A DNA stretch of 64,000 nucleotides, from the NCBI GenBank assembly GCA_013396655.1, contig WBMV01003263.1:794063-858062 (forward strand), written 5' to 3'. Of this stretch, positions 33,365-46,700 are shown piece by piece. A program made the translations under genes and the position numbers. The notes below the pieces were generated by a model. The model searched no databases. It had not been told where the DNA came from and was given only the letters and a program-made list of their open reading frames with translations. Each line of letters opens with the position of its first letter. Positions within the stretch are counted from its first letter, which is position 1. This stretch comes from Campylorhamphus procurvoides. Its lineage: Eukaryota; Chordata; Aves; Passeriformes; Dendrocolaptidae.

Positions 33365-34634
33365 AGTTTTGACTTCTGGATACAACAAATTTCTTGACCT
33401 AAGGAAGCACAGTGAAAGGATCCCAGTAATTATAGTAGTTTTTAAAACTGTCTGCCTCTCTCCATGTTGAAAGAGAAGCTGAGTCGTCCACCCCAGCAGA
33501 AAGTTAGAGGGTAAATTCTGCTTGGCATAATTTCTTAGTGACTAAGAATCTCATAATTGGCTCTGTGTGGGCAGAGGATCTGTCTGTGGTGAAGCGAGAG
33601 CTGCATGGCAGACATGGGAAGTGTGTTGGAATGACTAGGTAGTATATAGCATTTTTACAGAGCTTCATGCTCTGAGGTGTTAATTGTTGCTCTTCAGAAG
33701 CTCTGTCCAGTTTGGGAAGGGTTTGTTTTTCATCCCTCCTCGTTGTGCCCAGAGGAGGAGGCTGACTGTGGAGGGTAAAGGTTAACATACATCCTGAGGG
33801 ACAGATACTTCATTGTTTCTTGCCTATATAAATTCAATTGACGGTGAACTCTAAGCAACATTCAGTAGGATTGGCCAGTCTCAAATGCCTTCAAAATAGT
33901 TAGCCAAAGCTGAAGTAAATAATAATAACTTTAAAAGGCCAAACCTAATAAATAATCCAATTCCAAATTTTACAGGTAAATATTAGTCATTATTATCTGA
34001 TATTGTCATTCTTGAGGCTCCTTTGTTGTTAATTACTACTTTGATACAGCTTCACTCATGTATGTTAAGCTGAGATGCTGTCCTCCTATGCCAGCCTCAC
34101 AGCAATTTGGCTTAAATACAAGAAAATGACCAACAAGCTCTGCCCATTCTTGTTTAAATGCCAACCAGTTCCATTTCTATTAATGTCATCATTGTTGTTG
34201 TGAGCCTGGTATTACAGGGCTTATGTGAGCATTTATTCATATTTTAAAAAATATTGATCCTTTTTTCATTGCAAAAGGGAAACAGCATGACTTCCAGAAT
34301 GAAAGTTGCCTTCTTTAGGCATGTTTACTTTCCTTTAACTCTGGCAAACTCAAGCCTTTCATTTGAGACTTTGAAGATGTTTTTCTGTCTGCGTTGTAAA
34401 CTCAGTGCTTGCTTCAAAGCACACATGCAATTTGTAGACTTGTATTGCCTAGGGAATTGTTGGGAGGCCTTGCTTGCTGTGTTGAGATGAATGCACACGG
34501 AAATTCAAATACTTCCTCTAATTTTTAATTTCACCAGAACCAAGGGGTTTTTTTCTTTTTTTTCTCCTGCAAACAGAACCTGATCTCTCACTTCTCCATC
34601 CCTTCCTTTCCTCTCTTCTCCCCCCCTGTGTCAG

Positions 34635-34682
34635 ACTTGATTCCTATTTCTCCTTAAAGTGCTAGTGAGTGAAAACACAGGG
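34635..34682 (+). other. Candidate micro-exon with strong flanking splice signals (48 bp)
   Basis: About 50 bases of almost pure pyrimidine, ending CCCCCCTGTGTCAG, precede the segment, and GG|GTAAGTAA follows it. Both signals are close to consensus. The segment is 48 bases long but has no open reading at phase 0: joined to the first exon it would give Thr and then a TGA stop. If real it would be a non-coding, leader or poison exon. A chance pairing of signals in 59 kb of intron is quite possible. Confidence 0.22.
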
Positions 34683-37600
34683 GTAAGTAAATGGCCATTA
34701 CAGTTGCAATGGCATTAATCTTTCATCAGGTAGAAACCTCCTCATCCTGGTTGTCATGGTGAACATGCCACTGGCTGTCCCCAGGCTCTGGTGCTGATGT
34801 TCCATCTCTCCTGCACTGTGAAGGTCACTGCTGGCCAGGGGTGGCCTCTGCAGGTGCCCAGGGCTGTTGGTATTCACCCCCTGCTCTCAGTGCAGACACA
34901 GACTGCACAGAAACAGGCAAAACACTGAGCTGTTACCAAGCCTTCCTTCCAAATGTTAATGAAAACCAGCTCAACTGGCAAGGTATTAGATACGTAATTC
35001 ATTTTATAAGTATTTCCATCTTCAGCTTAGCAGGCAAGTGCTTATTAGTTAAACACTTTGCCAATGCCTAAAGGAGCAGTCTGAGGAAGCAGATTTTAAG
35101 GTGCTGAATGAAGCCCAGTTTCAAGGCATCAACTAAATGAACCTGCTTCAGGGCTGTGGGGATGCATTTCTTTCAATAAGCAAGGAATAAACCCCAAACC
35201 TGTGCCATATGTTGGTTTCTACCAGCCTTCTGGAAGGAAGAGTCTTCTGGTGTTTGTTTTTGCTCCTGTGTTTTTTTGACATCATTTTGGAGAGCTGAGC
35301 CCAAGACTGTGATCTTTGGATTGCCACATTCCCATGGGACATGGTGGGAGCTCAGCAGAACTGCCAGCTTGTCACCACATTTGTACTGGCCTGGCGTTTC
35401 AGGCTGGACTTACCCAGGGATGGAGGCAATGCTGAACGTAGGTGTGCACAGATCCTTCCCACAGCCAGTGCCAGCCACAGTGAAAGAGGAGTGTTTGCAA
35501 TGCCCAGTTTGAAATGTCTACTGTGTTAGATGACACTCCATTACTTGCAGGGGAGTTGGGTGATGTCTCTTCTCTCAGTGACATCTCAGTGAAATGCAGA
35601 ATTACTTTTGGCCCTGCCATATAATGGAAAAGGGCCTCACACTTCAGCTCTTCACAGCCCTCCTGGTGATGTGGAGTTGTCCTTCAGCTCCCCTGTCTCC
35701 CTGCTGTGCAGCAGGGATGGGAGTGAGTGTGTGTTAGATGTCACCAAGAGTCTGGGCACGGTGTTTGAACAGGACAGGAACTGATGGAAACTGGAGCATG
35801 ACATTCTGCTAGGGAAAAACTTAAACTTTATGGAGAAATTTAATGAACCTAGTTATATCTCAACATGTTATTTGTTATGAGATTGAAACTTTTCCATTTT
35901 TGTCAGAACACATTGCAACAAAATGGTGTTTTAAGGACTTTTCTTTTGAAGTTGCTGCTGGGATGTAAAGCTCCTGCGTGTGTTGGGAGAGGAGAAGGAC
36001 CTTTGCAGACAGTCATTTGCAAAGGCTACGAAGCTGTATTTTCTTAAAATAAGGGTTTTTTAGGTTTAACTTGAAATAGTGATTAATGCTTATTATTTAA
36101 CACAGGAATTAAAGGACCTACAAACTTTAGAGTAATGATTTTTTTTCCTCAGATTTTATCTCGAAACACATGAAGGCCTTTTTATGTGAAATGTTTGTAG
36201 AGGACTTTGGGATTTGTTTTAAAGAAAATTAGTCTTTCTCCAGACAGCTTCATATACTGTGTCAAATAGCTTCTCCACGTAGGCTGTGATAGTATCAAAG
36301 AGTGCTTTATTTCTGCCTCCTTCATGACCTCCAGAGGGAAGGAACAGAGGAACATTAACCTTTTCAGATGTACATGTTTGAAATTATAAACTTAAAAATC
36401 CATGGATTTCAGTAAAAATCTCTTCCCAGCTGAGTTCCCATAGTACAACTCATTTTGCTGTTGTCTTCTGGTAGTGAAAAACACTCTTGCTATTTACAAT
36501 GCGTTTTTTGGCTAGTTGCCATTGCTTGCTGTTTATCAGCATGCCTGATGTTTTTGGTAAATACCCATGCTTTTTTGCTACATATAATCAAGTTAAGCAT
36601 AGCTTAATTTACTCCTTTTTTGCTTTGTTTTGTTTTTGATGGTGGAGACCTGCAGACGTTTCTTTGATTTGCTGGATCTGCTGAGTGAATTTGTGAACGT
36701 GTCTTTTGTATTCCCTGGTTACTGTCTGCTGAGCTGGAATCTACCCTGGCATTACTCATTGAAATATTAAAATTCAGGAGCAGCTATTTTTTATTTCTTG
36801 TGTGTAAACTGAAAGACAGAGATTTAAATTCTCCCTAGATTTTAGTTTCTGAAGGAAAATGGAACAAAAGTATGTGACTGAGTGATGTAGTGGTAGGGCT
36901 CAATTTATTAAAAAATTGGTTTAGCAAGCTTTCAGGGATAGTTTATTTTGTGTTTAATGTACTCTATGTGCTCAAAATAGTTTTTCCAAAATAGTGATTT
37001 TAAATTCTTAAAAAAAATTACTTCATCTGGCAAAATGAATGGTAGTTTTTCATGTGTCTGAAATAGGTTAGAGATCCAGACAGCAAATGGTGGCTTCTGT
37101 AAAGTAAACTGCCTGACTTGATTATCTTGTTTTAAGTCTCTTGATGAATGTCAATGTCTCTCATCCATAAATATTTTATGGTTGTCTAATGTATGAGTCA
37201 AGTCATCTATTTCTTCTAAGCCTCCCTAGGACTGTGAAGGTTTTTAATAGGTCATCTAACAGAATAAAAAAATACTTGAAAAACTACTTTGTATTATTTC
37301 CTGGTCCTTTTCTGTAGTTGGGACTGAAAGTAAGTGAGCTTATCATGTGTGAAAACATTTGTTAAAGACTTTTCCAATGTTTGAAGGAAGCTCTGATCTA
37401 AATTTCTCTTCAAGCTGGACTGAAATACAAGGGTCACTTGTAAGGATTTTAGGAGTTGACCTTCTAAGTTGATAATGTTTATGTGGATTTTGGACGAGCT
37501 GCCCTAAAATAATGTGAATGTTACTCTTGTGACTTGAAACACACAAACCATGTTCTTTTCTCACATCCTAGTATAGCATCATGATGCCTTTGGGGTGGGG

Positions 37601-40539
37601 TTACCTAACATGAAGTTTGTAATGGAAATTCTCACCCTCCTCTTGCCACCCCTTAGATAATTTGTCACCTCCTTCCTCCACCCAAGATGTTTTGCTAATA
37701 TTTCGAAGCGAACAGATAATTGCAAATAGATGTGACTGTATTGCAGCATATCCTTCCTTTTATGCCAACCAAACCATGCTGGCAGGAAGCAACTTTAAGA
37801 CCTTCAGAAGCAAGTATAAATCCTGGTTGCAGCACATCTAATTTTGCTTCAGGTCTGAAATGACTCCCAGTGATTCTGTGCTGTCAAGCAACAGGTGGTG
37901 GGAAAACATTTAGCAATGACTGTGTCTTTCCTATTGCTGTTTTCCAGCATAATGAAGTGATGGAGCCGCCTCAGGAACCTGACTTTGAGCACTGGAGTTT
38001 TTTGTTTATCTTGAACATTTTCTTCAGGCAGCTGAAACTTACTGAGCAATGGAACTTCTGGGGTCCCATATTCCTCTGGAGACTTGTTGCTTGAATTCTT
38101 ACCTGACACTAACATATTGCTCTTCTATGGGTTTTTTTTTGCCCTTCCACAAAACATTTAGGTTGTCCTCTCATCACCTCAGAATCAGGAAGAAGTTATT
38201 TTGTATTTCAGCAAGAACTTTTGTTGTTTTGATTTATTTAGAAGGAAATAAGTGTCAAGCAAGGGTCCACATCAATGATTTTGTCTTTCTTTTGAAATAA
38301 TGTCCTAGCTAGTTGTTCCTGCTCAAAAGTCTGTGTAAACACAGTTGTGGTTGACTTTTTCATGTTACTATGTAGAAAAAGCAATAGATTTTTCTTTTTT
38401 TTTAGGGAAAACAGACAATGATAGTTTTTCATGTCACATCCCCATCATGAATTAGGCTGTTCTTGTGCCAGCTGATGTTCAAATATAGAACACCACAAGA
38501 GTTTCTCCCAGCAGGACATGCTTGTTATTCCCTGGAGAGGAGTGTGCTGTGCTGAGACAGGCAGGGGAGGTGCAGTGGTGGTAGCTGTGTCTCTGTTGGC
38601 TGTGCTACCAATGCCTCTCTCCTCCTGCAGGTCCCTTTGGTTGCCCCAGGGGAGGATGGTGTAAACATCTGTGACAGCATTGCTCCTCCATGGCCTCATC
38701 TGCGGAAGCAATTAGCTTGGATCTGGGCTAGGCTGTGTACAACTACACAGTGCCTCTTTTTGTCCCCTTTAGCTGCAGTGACAGAAGTGTAGTGTGGCTA
38801 AAATTGTTTGCCTGTGGAACAGGAAACATTTTTCCTTTCCCCCTTTTTTTATGTAAAGAAAACCATGATCTATTCTGGTGTTGATCTCCATGTCTTGGAA
38901 GCGTTGCTTGAGATAACCCTGGGCTGCAGAGGCACTGCTGCCTGCAGGTCCTGCTGCTGAAGGTGGGCTCTGCCTTGGTCCCTCCTGGGACAGTGCCCTC
39001 CCTGCCCTCACCTCTGTTTTCCTGCCTGCAAAAAGGGGACAAGGCAGTGGGACTTTGGTGTTTGTAAGGGCTGTAGTGAATGGCAGTGCTGCGGTGTGGT
39101 CTCCGCTTCCCTTCTTCCTTCCCATTGTTTACGCTGAGCCTTAGATAAGATGAGTATCTTTTGTTTTTCCTGTAGATAATAATAACAGTCTGTCTCTACC
39201 AATACCGGATTAAGTTCCTCTTTCAGGAGGACGTGGGAAGAAAAAAATGAACGTGGACTTGGTGAAAAATGTGTGACAGAAAAGGTCTGAGGGCAGCAAA
39301 ACAGCAGGCTGCACTCTGGATAGGAAAGCACAATGGCTTTGCTGAGCACTGGTGCCCTTAGAGAACCTCTTTGCCTCAGTCATGTCAGCCTTGGCTTGCT
39401 TGTTTATCACCCAGCAAGATCTCCTCAATGTCAGCATTTTCCTTTCATGAAAATCCTGTCTTGCCTCTTAATGGCAAAAAGCAATTGTCATGTTGCTGAT
39501 AATTGTGATGAATAACAAATACAGGTGTTGCTGTATGGGTTGATGGGTTGCCATCACTGATCTAATGAACCTTTGGCATCTTGTCACCTTTCTTTTAAAA
39601 ATAAGTTTTTCCTTTCCTTATGCCTGTTAAGATTTTCATGCCTTTGTTGACGCAGAAAACTGACCTGTTTCTTCTGATCGTGGTAGTGGCTTGGATTCAG
39701 TTTCAGGTCTAAGTGTGAGATGCCCTGTTGACATCTTGTTGGCCAAAACTAACAAGGCAAAAGCTTTCATTTTCACACAGTGTTTACGTGACTGTTCAGA
39801 TGTCAGTCTATTAATCTGGATGTTTTTGGATATTTGTAGGAACACAGGTGGATTCATGGATCAACACCCGAAAGGAATTCGAATCTTCAGACTTATCATG
39901 TGTTAATAGGACTGTAAGCTGGGACAGAGCCCTTGTTTCTTTTTCCTGCCCTGTGCTGAAACATGGGTACTTCCCAAAGTAACTGGGAAGCATGTGCAGA
40001 GTGGAAATTCCCTGGAGGGCATTCATGGGTTTGAGTGTTAATTCTCCTGCTGCAGGGGACATGTGGTTTGTGTCTCCCCCTCCCACCTTTTTTACCTCTC
40101 TCTAGCTCTAGGTAAATTTGCCTTCTAGATGTGATTTTGTCAACAGAGAGACTACAGAATTGATCTCTTTGCTGTTCGCAATTCCTCTCTACAATGCATC
40201 GTCATTATTCTGAGAGCATGAGGATGTATTGCTTCCATTCTGGCCTGGCCTAACTCTGTCCAAGCTGTTTGCAAGCAAGACCGATATTTCCTGTGGCCTC
40301 CTTTATCTCTTGTTCCATCTTATGGAGAATTCATCTTTTTTTTTTTTTTAAATATTTATATATATTTTGGCTGTCTTATCCCATGAAGTGTCCCAGCATT
40401 TAGCTGTAACCCACTGTTACTCAGATGATTTATTCTCTCCTTGTCTTCAGAGTTTAGTCTTGCTTTAAATGGGACTTATTTGGTTGGCAGCCTCTTGCAC
40501 TGCAACTCCACTCCAGAAGGGCCTTTGGGGCCTGTTCTG

Positions 40540-40787
40540 ATAAGACAGAGGGTAGTGGTTTTAAACTAAAACAGGGTCTGCTTGGATATAAGGAAGATGT
40601 TTTTGTTATAATGGGGGTGGTGAAACCCTGGCACAGCTTTACTGGAGAGGTGGTAGGTGCCTGAGCCCTGGTAACATGCAAGGTTATGTTGGACAGGGCT
40701 CTGAGCAACCTGATCTAGTTGGGGATGACCCTGTTCATTGACTAGAGGCTTTTAACAGCCCCTTCCAACCCAAACTACTCTGTGAAC
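40540..40787 (+). mobile_element. CR1 LINE, 3' fragment
   Basis: Landmarks in order are GGTAGTGGTTTTAAACTAAAA, GATATAAGGAAGA, GGGTGGTGAAACCCTGGCACAG, GGCTCTGAGCAACCTGATCTAGT and CCCTTCCAACCCAAACTACTCTGTGAA. These are typical of the last 250 bases of avian CR1. It keeps a nearly full-length tail region but is 5'-truncated and non-coding. Confidence 0.93.
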
Positions 40788-43700
40788 ATAGATTGCTAGA
40801 TCTTCTACTTACCCATGAAAACAGGACTTTGGAGCAAAGGAGATGGGTTGTCCCTTAGAACTACTTTCTGTCTTTTGATATGGTTACGTTAGTTTATCTT
40901 GTGTTTTGTTTGATACTTGCTGTATCAAAACCTTCTAAGATATCATCTTTTGCAGCTCATCTTCCTGCTCTAGAGGAAGTGCTAAACTGAGCTAGTGGAT
41001 GCATTTTCGTTACCTTGCCAACAACATGCTGGGGAGAAACTTTGGGCTGGCACAGAGAAAGCTGTTTGTTACAGCAGGTGTAATTTACAGCAGGAATTTT
41101 CTACTGACAAAGTGTCAAAATCGAGGCATTAATGTTACTGCCTTCTGAGAGGGGGACCTGCACAAGTGGAAGAATCCTGATGGTGTTGGATGAAAAATTA
41201 AATTGCTGATGTTTTTGAGGCATGGTTTAAAGCTCAAAATATCTTATCTTTATTAATGAAACATTGGATGTGCTCCAAACTTGTAGGAAGTTGAAACAAA
41301 CAGCTGAAGTTTACCTTGCTGTTTTTTCAGGTGCTGCATTTTCATAATTTCTTGCTATCTATTTTGAAGAAATTGACTCTTACTCCCTAAAAACTACATG
41401 ACAATTAGGTGTCTCGTATGCCCATATGCTCTTCTGGTTACATTTATTAATTTTTTTTTTTTGCTGTTTGAGAGTCTGAGTATCTTGCAATGCCAAAATA
41501 TTAGGGGTCCAAGCATGCAAGAGCAGTAGAAATTGTTCATCGTGCATGCAGCTGGGAGACATGTTTATCCTTCTGATCTGTGCAGCTGAGGCCCATCGTA
41601 TCAGTGGGTGCTCTCAGCAGCCCTCTTACATGGGGGCCAAGTTTTCCAAACTGTGTGAGTTTCTCTTTGTGTCCTGACCTTACAAGCACGTTTGCCCTAG
41701 TTATGCTGTCTGTCTTGACTGAAAGGTTATCTAGTGAAAAGGATACCCTAACTGGCTGGGCTGTAACAGATACCTGCCTTCAGTAATACACCATCCCCTA
41801 TTTTCATTTTGTTCTAGTGTCATCTGAGACAGTGTGATCCTGTGCTTGAAACAGGGGAGGAAAAAAACCAAAACCCTCCTTGGACCTTTTAGATTGACAT
41901 AAGGAGAAGCTGTGGGAGACCTCATGGTTTTAAGATCTGAATGCTGTTGTCTAGGAGTCAACTGTGTCTTTAAGAAAAAACTAAGTATTTATATTTAGTG
42001 TCCATCTGCAATTATGTTTACCCTACGGTGTTTATTAAACCTGAGTTAATTTTCCTCCTTCTTTCTATGGCTGCAGGAGCTTTGCCAGGAGTGCATTATA
42101 ATAACTGGTAGTCTGAGGTGGTGCAGGCCATGTGCCAGCTTCCTGTTCCTGCTCCGTGGGCAGTGCCACGCTGCCCCTGCCCACACTGCCCTGGGCTGTG
42201 GCCAGCCGAGCCCCAGCCCCAGTGATCCCTGCTGCAGGAGCCCACGCTGCCTTGGAGAGGCTCAGCCTTGCAACTGAGCACTCTTCTGTTTAAAAATAAT
42301 AATTAAGAAGCCTTAATTATTCCCTGTCTCTCTCCTGTCTCCCTTCTGTCCATTACTCTGAAGCGTTCTTGAAATAGAGTAATTAGCATCACACTTTCAC
42401 ATGGCAGTCTTGTGCTGTTTTGGAAAAAATAAGATCTCTGTGTCTGGTATCTTTTATTTGCATGATGACCAAGGGTTACTTGCTCTTTCTAGTCCTGTGA
42501 TGTTTTTGTCAGGACTGTCTTGGCTGAGGTGAGTGCTATGAGTCACATAGCTCTGTTGGCATTGGCTTTTCATCTGGTCTTCTTCAGTAACCAACAGGTC
42601 CAGCTTGAGCTGATGGGCTTATTGTGACAGTGCTTTCAGAGGCAGAATTTGCAGTGGGTTCAGGTCTGAAATCTTGCTTGGCTTGGGTACTCACAAATGT
42701 AATTTTCGGAGCAACTTCTACATCTGTCATGGATGTCTTTGGCTGGAAAAAGTTGTTGCAGTCTGAGCTGCCCACAGAGGTGGATTACCTGAGGGAGACC
42801 CAAGGGATGGATGCCTGATATACCCAACATATGCAAATAGTTGAAAGGTGCTCAGTAAGTGTGTGTGACTGCCTGAACAACACAGAGATATCTGTATGAT
42901 GTACTCCTGGTGCACATCTTCTGGTACCCTTGCATTTTGCTGCTGTTTCTGGGCACAGTTCCTTTGTCTGAGTTGGTTTTTCTACCAGTTATCCCAGGGC
43001 TTTTCTTCCAGATCTGAAAAGTGCCCAAATAAAACATTAAAGACCTGAGGGTCTGGTGAATACAAGAGTTCTGCTTGGCCCAACAGTACGTCACAAATCT
43101 GGGCTGTGAAGCATAAGTTTTGGAGGAGGAATATCATATTTCTAGAAAAGTGAAGCTTTTTCTTATAGGTTAATCTGACTCTTAGTGTCACTGGCTCTGT
43201 TGTCTGGGCTGGGACTGCTCCATACATAGTGCATGTATCTACATATGCATGTATCTACATATGCATATATCCACATATCAATTGCAATATTTATGTAATA
43301 TCCTGCTTACATGAGAAGTTTCTGTTAACATGTCAGTCCAAGGCTTGTGAAGGTTTCCTGATTTTTAAGTTTCTTTTTTGGCCTCCTAGTACAGGCAAGG
43401 TCATACAAATTATACCAAATCATACCAGATTTAGTGCTAATGTATTTTAGCTTGTTCAATGAACTGCATAGACTAAAATCAAAAGTAAACCCCCATAAAA
43501 CCATTTAAGATTCTTCAATTCCTTCTATTTTCCACTAGGATGTTTTTGTTTATGCAGTCACATCAATGAAACTAAATGTGGAATATAATTTTCTTTCTTC
43601 CTCAGCTGGATGGTTCGTACATAAGAGATTATTGTCTTCAGTGCCTTACAGCATTTTAATGCTCAGCAGAGCATGTTCTTGGAATGTTAGTTAGAGATGA

Positions 43701-46700
43701 GTAAATAAGGACCATCTTGTCTGTAGATAAAAACTTATTTCTTCTCTTCTGCTTTATTTATTTAGCTGTTTCATATTGGAAAAATCTGGTTAAATTCAGT
43801 TACCACCTAAGAGAATTGCACTAGTGTGTAGCAGTAATTGTCATTTCTTGAAAACGAGATTAGTGCTTGGGACCAATGCCAGCTTTACAGTCTTGGCCTA
43901 TAAAGTCACCTAAGCGTAAGATGCTTGCATCTAGATGTGGTTTGCACTGGTCACAGGCATGCAGAGGCAGCACCACGGTTGTTTTTCATTTTCCACATTT
44001 TGCTTTTCTAATAAATTTTAACCTTTGTTTTGTGTTGAATTTTCGATGAAGAAATGTTCTTTTTTGGAATATGGGTGGAATATGGCCATTGGAATATGGC
44101 CACTGGGTAACCCTCATGTGATAGGTTTGTCTGTCATTTTATGGGCTGGATGCAAGCTGAGTCTCCTGACAGGGAAGAGCTCAGTGTCCTGTAACATCTG
44201 TCTTGTGTCTTCCTAGTTACTTTGTGGAAATTAATTTCCACCTTTTATAAAAGTTCATGTGGCTTATTTTGTCCAGACTATGCCTATATGGAGGAGAGAA
44301 CAAACTGCCATTCAGGGTTGTTTGTTGCCTTTCATGCAGTATGTGCTGGGTATTTTCCCTTTGGAGTAAAGTGTGAAGACTGTTGAAGCTGAAGTTTAGT
44401 GAGTCGGGGCTTTTGCTTTCATGAGATGTTTGTCCTCTGAAGGTACTGCTGGTGTTTGGCCTTTCAGGATGCTTGCCTTCTTTTCTGCTTGCATAGCTCT
44501 TCCCCAGCCTCTTTTTCTTGGACGTTTTTGGAGATCTCAAGAAAAGTTGAGGGAGTTGCTGACCTTGAAGAAAATGAGCTAATCAGAGAAAAGAGATGTC
44601 CCAAAGTGCAGACGGCCCCGAGCTAGGTCAGCCATCATCCTTAGGACTTCAACTCCTCCAGGTACTTGAGGAAATCTTTACAAGAAATCTGTGTATAATT
44701 TATGTCCATATATGGCAGGGGGTTTTGAGCAACCAAAGGAACAAAATGTTGTTGTTAGAATGTTTGTTATGAAAGCAGAGCTCTTAGACCTGCTTTCTGT
44801 TGCACTTTAGTCCTTGAAAATATTTTAGGTTCCTGGGCAAAGTGTTTCCCATCCTGCAAAGCTAAACATTGAATGCAGAGCTGAGTCACTGTATCCCTGT
44901 GTTGATTTTTAAAGTATTAAGAACAATCCACTATGGGGCATTTGAAGCACTCTATGATTATCAGTTTTTCTCAAGACTCATTCTAGCTGTTTGAATCCTT
45001 GCAAGAGAGGAATTTTTTGCCCTGTGTAAGGGCTCTGATGGACAAGTTCTGGCAGATTTGATTGCAATGTGAGGAATTCCTCCCTTTCAGGTACAGGTTC
45101 ATGGCTTGCTTTAAATATTTTTCCAGTGGTTTTTGTCCCAGGACCAATGAGAATAGAAGGGATGGCTTGCCAGAGCTATTGTCACTCTAGCAGAAGCTTG
45201 TTCCTGCTGGCACAGCCCAACTGAGGTTCCAGGAAGGGTTCACATTAGCAGTGAACCGATGCACTCTCTGGCTGAAGGGTGGTCCTGGGCCCTTGCTTGG
45301 TCCTTGCATTCCTGTCTCATCCTGCAGGCTAGTGGATTTTCTGGGCTGCTCACTGAGCTGCTGAGGCTCACACCAGCAGACAAATACTGGCTGCCTCTCG
45401 GACAGTAGGATTCAGCTCCCAAGAATTGTTTTCTCTGAACCATGGGGGTATTAGAGGAGTCTGTAGGGGAGCTGGTGGCTAGAGCAGGTTTGAGGCCAAG
45501 TGGGATTGTCCTTTCTCCTGCTGTGGTGCTGGTGGCTGAGAGGCTGCAGGTGTGGCACACACCTTGTTTTGGTGTCTGTGCTGCTGGAGGGGTGCAGAGC
45601 AGGTGCCTGGAGATATCAGCACCTTAGGCTGTCACAGCTCTCCCCTGCCCACAGCTTGCCAGAGCCCAAAGTGAGTTTTTTACCTGGAAAACAGAATGCC
45701 AAAACACTCTGGTAGTTGAGATCTCCAGAACAGAGGTGGTGCCTAAATTGGAGTTTTCAGCCTTTATCTTTTCAAGTCCATGAAAGTTAAGGTGACTGAA
45801 CTTTCGTACCAGCCTCAGTGGTGTGTGTGACCTGATGTCTCCCAGTTTAGAGTAGCCTGTAGGCTCTCTGCTTTAACTTCTGGGAAGCACAGAAGACAAG
45901 TAAAAAGAATTGAAGCCTTGCATTCTTCGGGCTGCTAAGTGGAGGAGGATGTTGATGGATAACGAAAACTTGCAGCATTTCCTAGAGAAGGCTTGTTTGA
46001 AAATTCAGTTAATGTTGAATGTTTTCAGAAGATTTATATGGCTGCATCAAGTTCAAATGTCAAAAAACTATTTAACAGTAAATTAAAAAAAAATAAATCT
46101 GCAGAATCCAAGCAGTAACTCATGCTTTATGAAGCAGAGCAGCTACCTCCTGCCTAGTTCAGAAAGAAGCTTCCTCTGTAGATAGGGTTTGATGTACAAC
46201 ATGTCTTTACAAGATTTAGAAAAAAGAAACGTTAGAAGTTTGGCCTACTCACAATAAGCAGACAGTAACAGAAGACTGATGATGCCCATAAAAAAGTGAG
46301 TAATTTCTGCAGGAAGAAATGGCCTCACCAGTGAATACAGCAGAGAAAAAGAGATGCGGAAAACAGGACTGCAAACCAGACAAAACTAGATGAGAGAATA
46401 CATGTGTTACACAGTCACAGCCAGGAAGAATTACTGGAAATATGTAGGAAATATATATCTATGCAGCAGGTTTTACAATAAATTTGCCTATTTTTTAATA
46501 AGCAAAATGTTTGGTCCATAGCAAGTTTTAATTTGCATAATCATGGAAAACAAAGTGATTCACTGCGGGCAAAGATGAAGTGAAACATGGGTAACTGACA
46601 ACAGCAGTTGCTTATCACTCAGATTGCACATGTTCATTGTCAGAAATAAGGCTTAACCCCCTTTCTTGTGCTCTTATGAAATAGAAGAGTTTGGGTTCAT

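Larger units (their letters stand above)
15186..40539. other. Intron, no gene seen; scattered simple repeats
   Basis: No supported gene or RNA gene lies in this 25-kb stretch. It contains pyrimidine, A/C-rich and TG/TA simple repeats listed separately, and three small candidate cassette exons defined only by splice-site wording (19280-19364, 23702-23746, 34635-34682). Open frames of up to about 190-200 codons occur on both strands but overlap one another and lack recognisable domains. Bases 17580-17765 are rich in TTAATTAA-like words and include the 12-base palindrome AGTTAATTAACT at 17754-17765. Confidence 0.45.

Noticed and set aside
42077..42117. Possible short exon after a good acceptor (TTTCTATGGCTGCAG)
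   Set aside because: The available donors (CTG|GTAGTC, GAG|GTGGTG) are poor and the codons do not fit the expected ankyrin-family second exon.
43231..43278. CRISPR-like direct repeats
   Set aside because: The units abut with no spacers and the genome is a vertebrate; this is a minisatellite.
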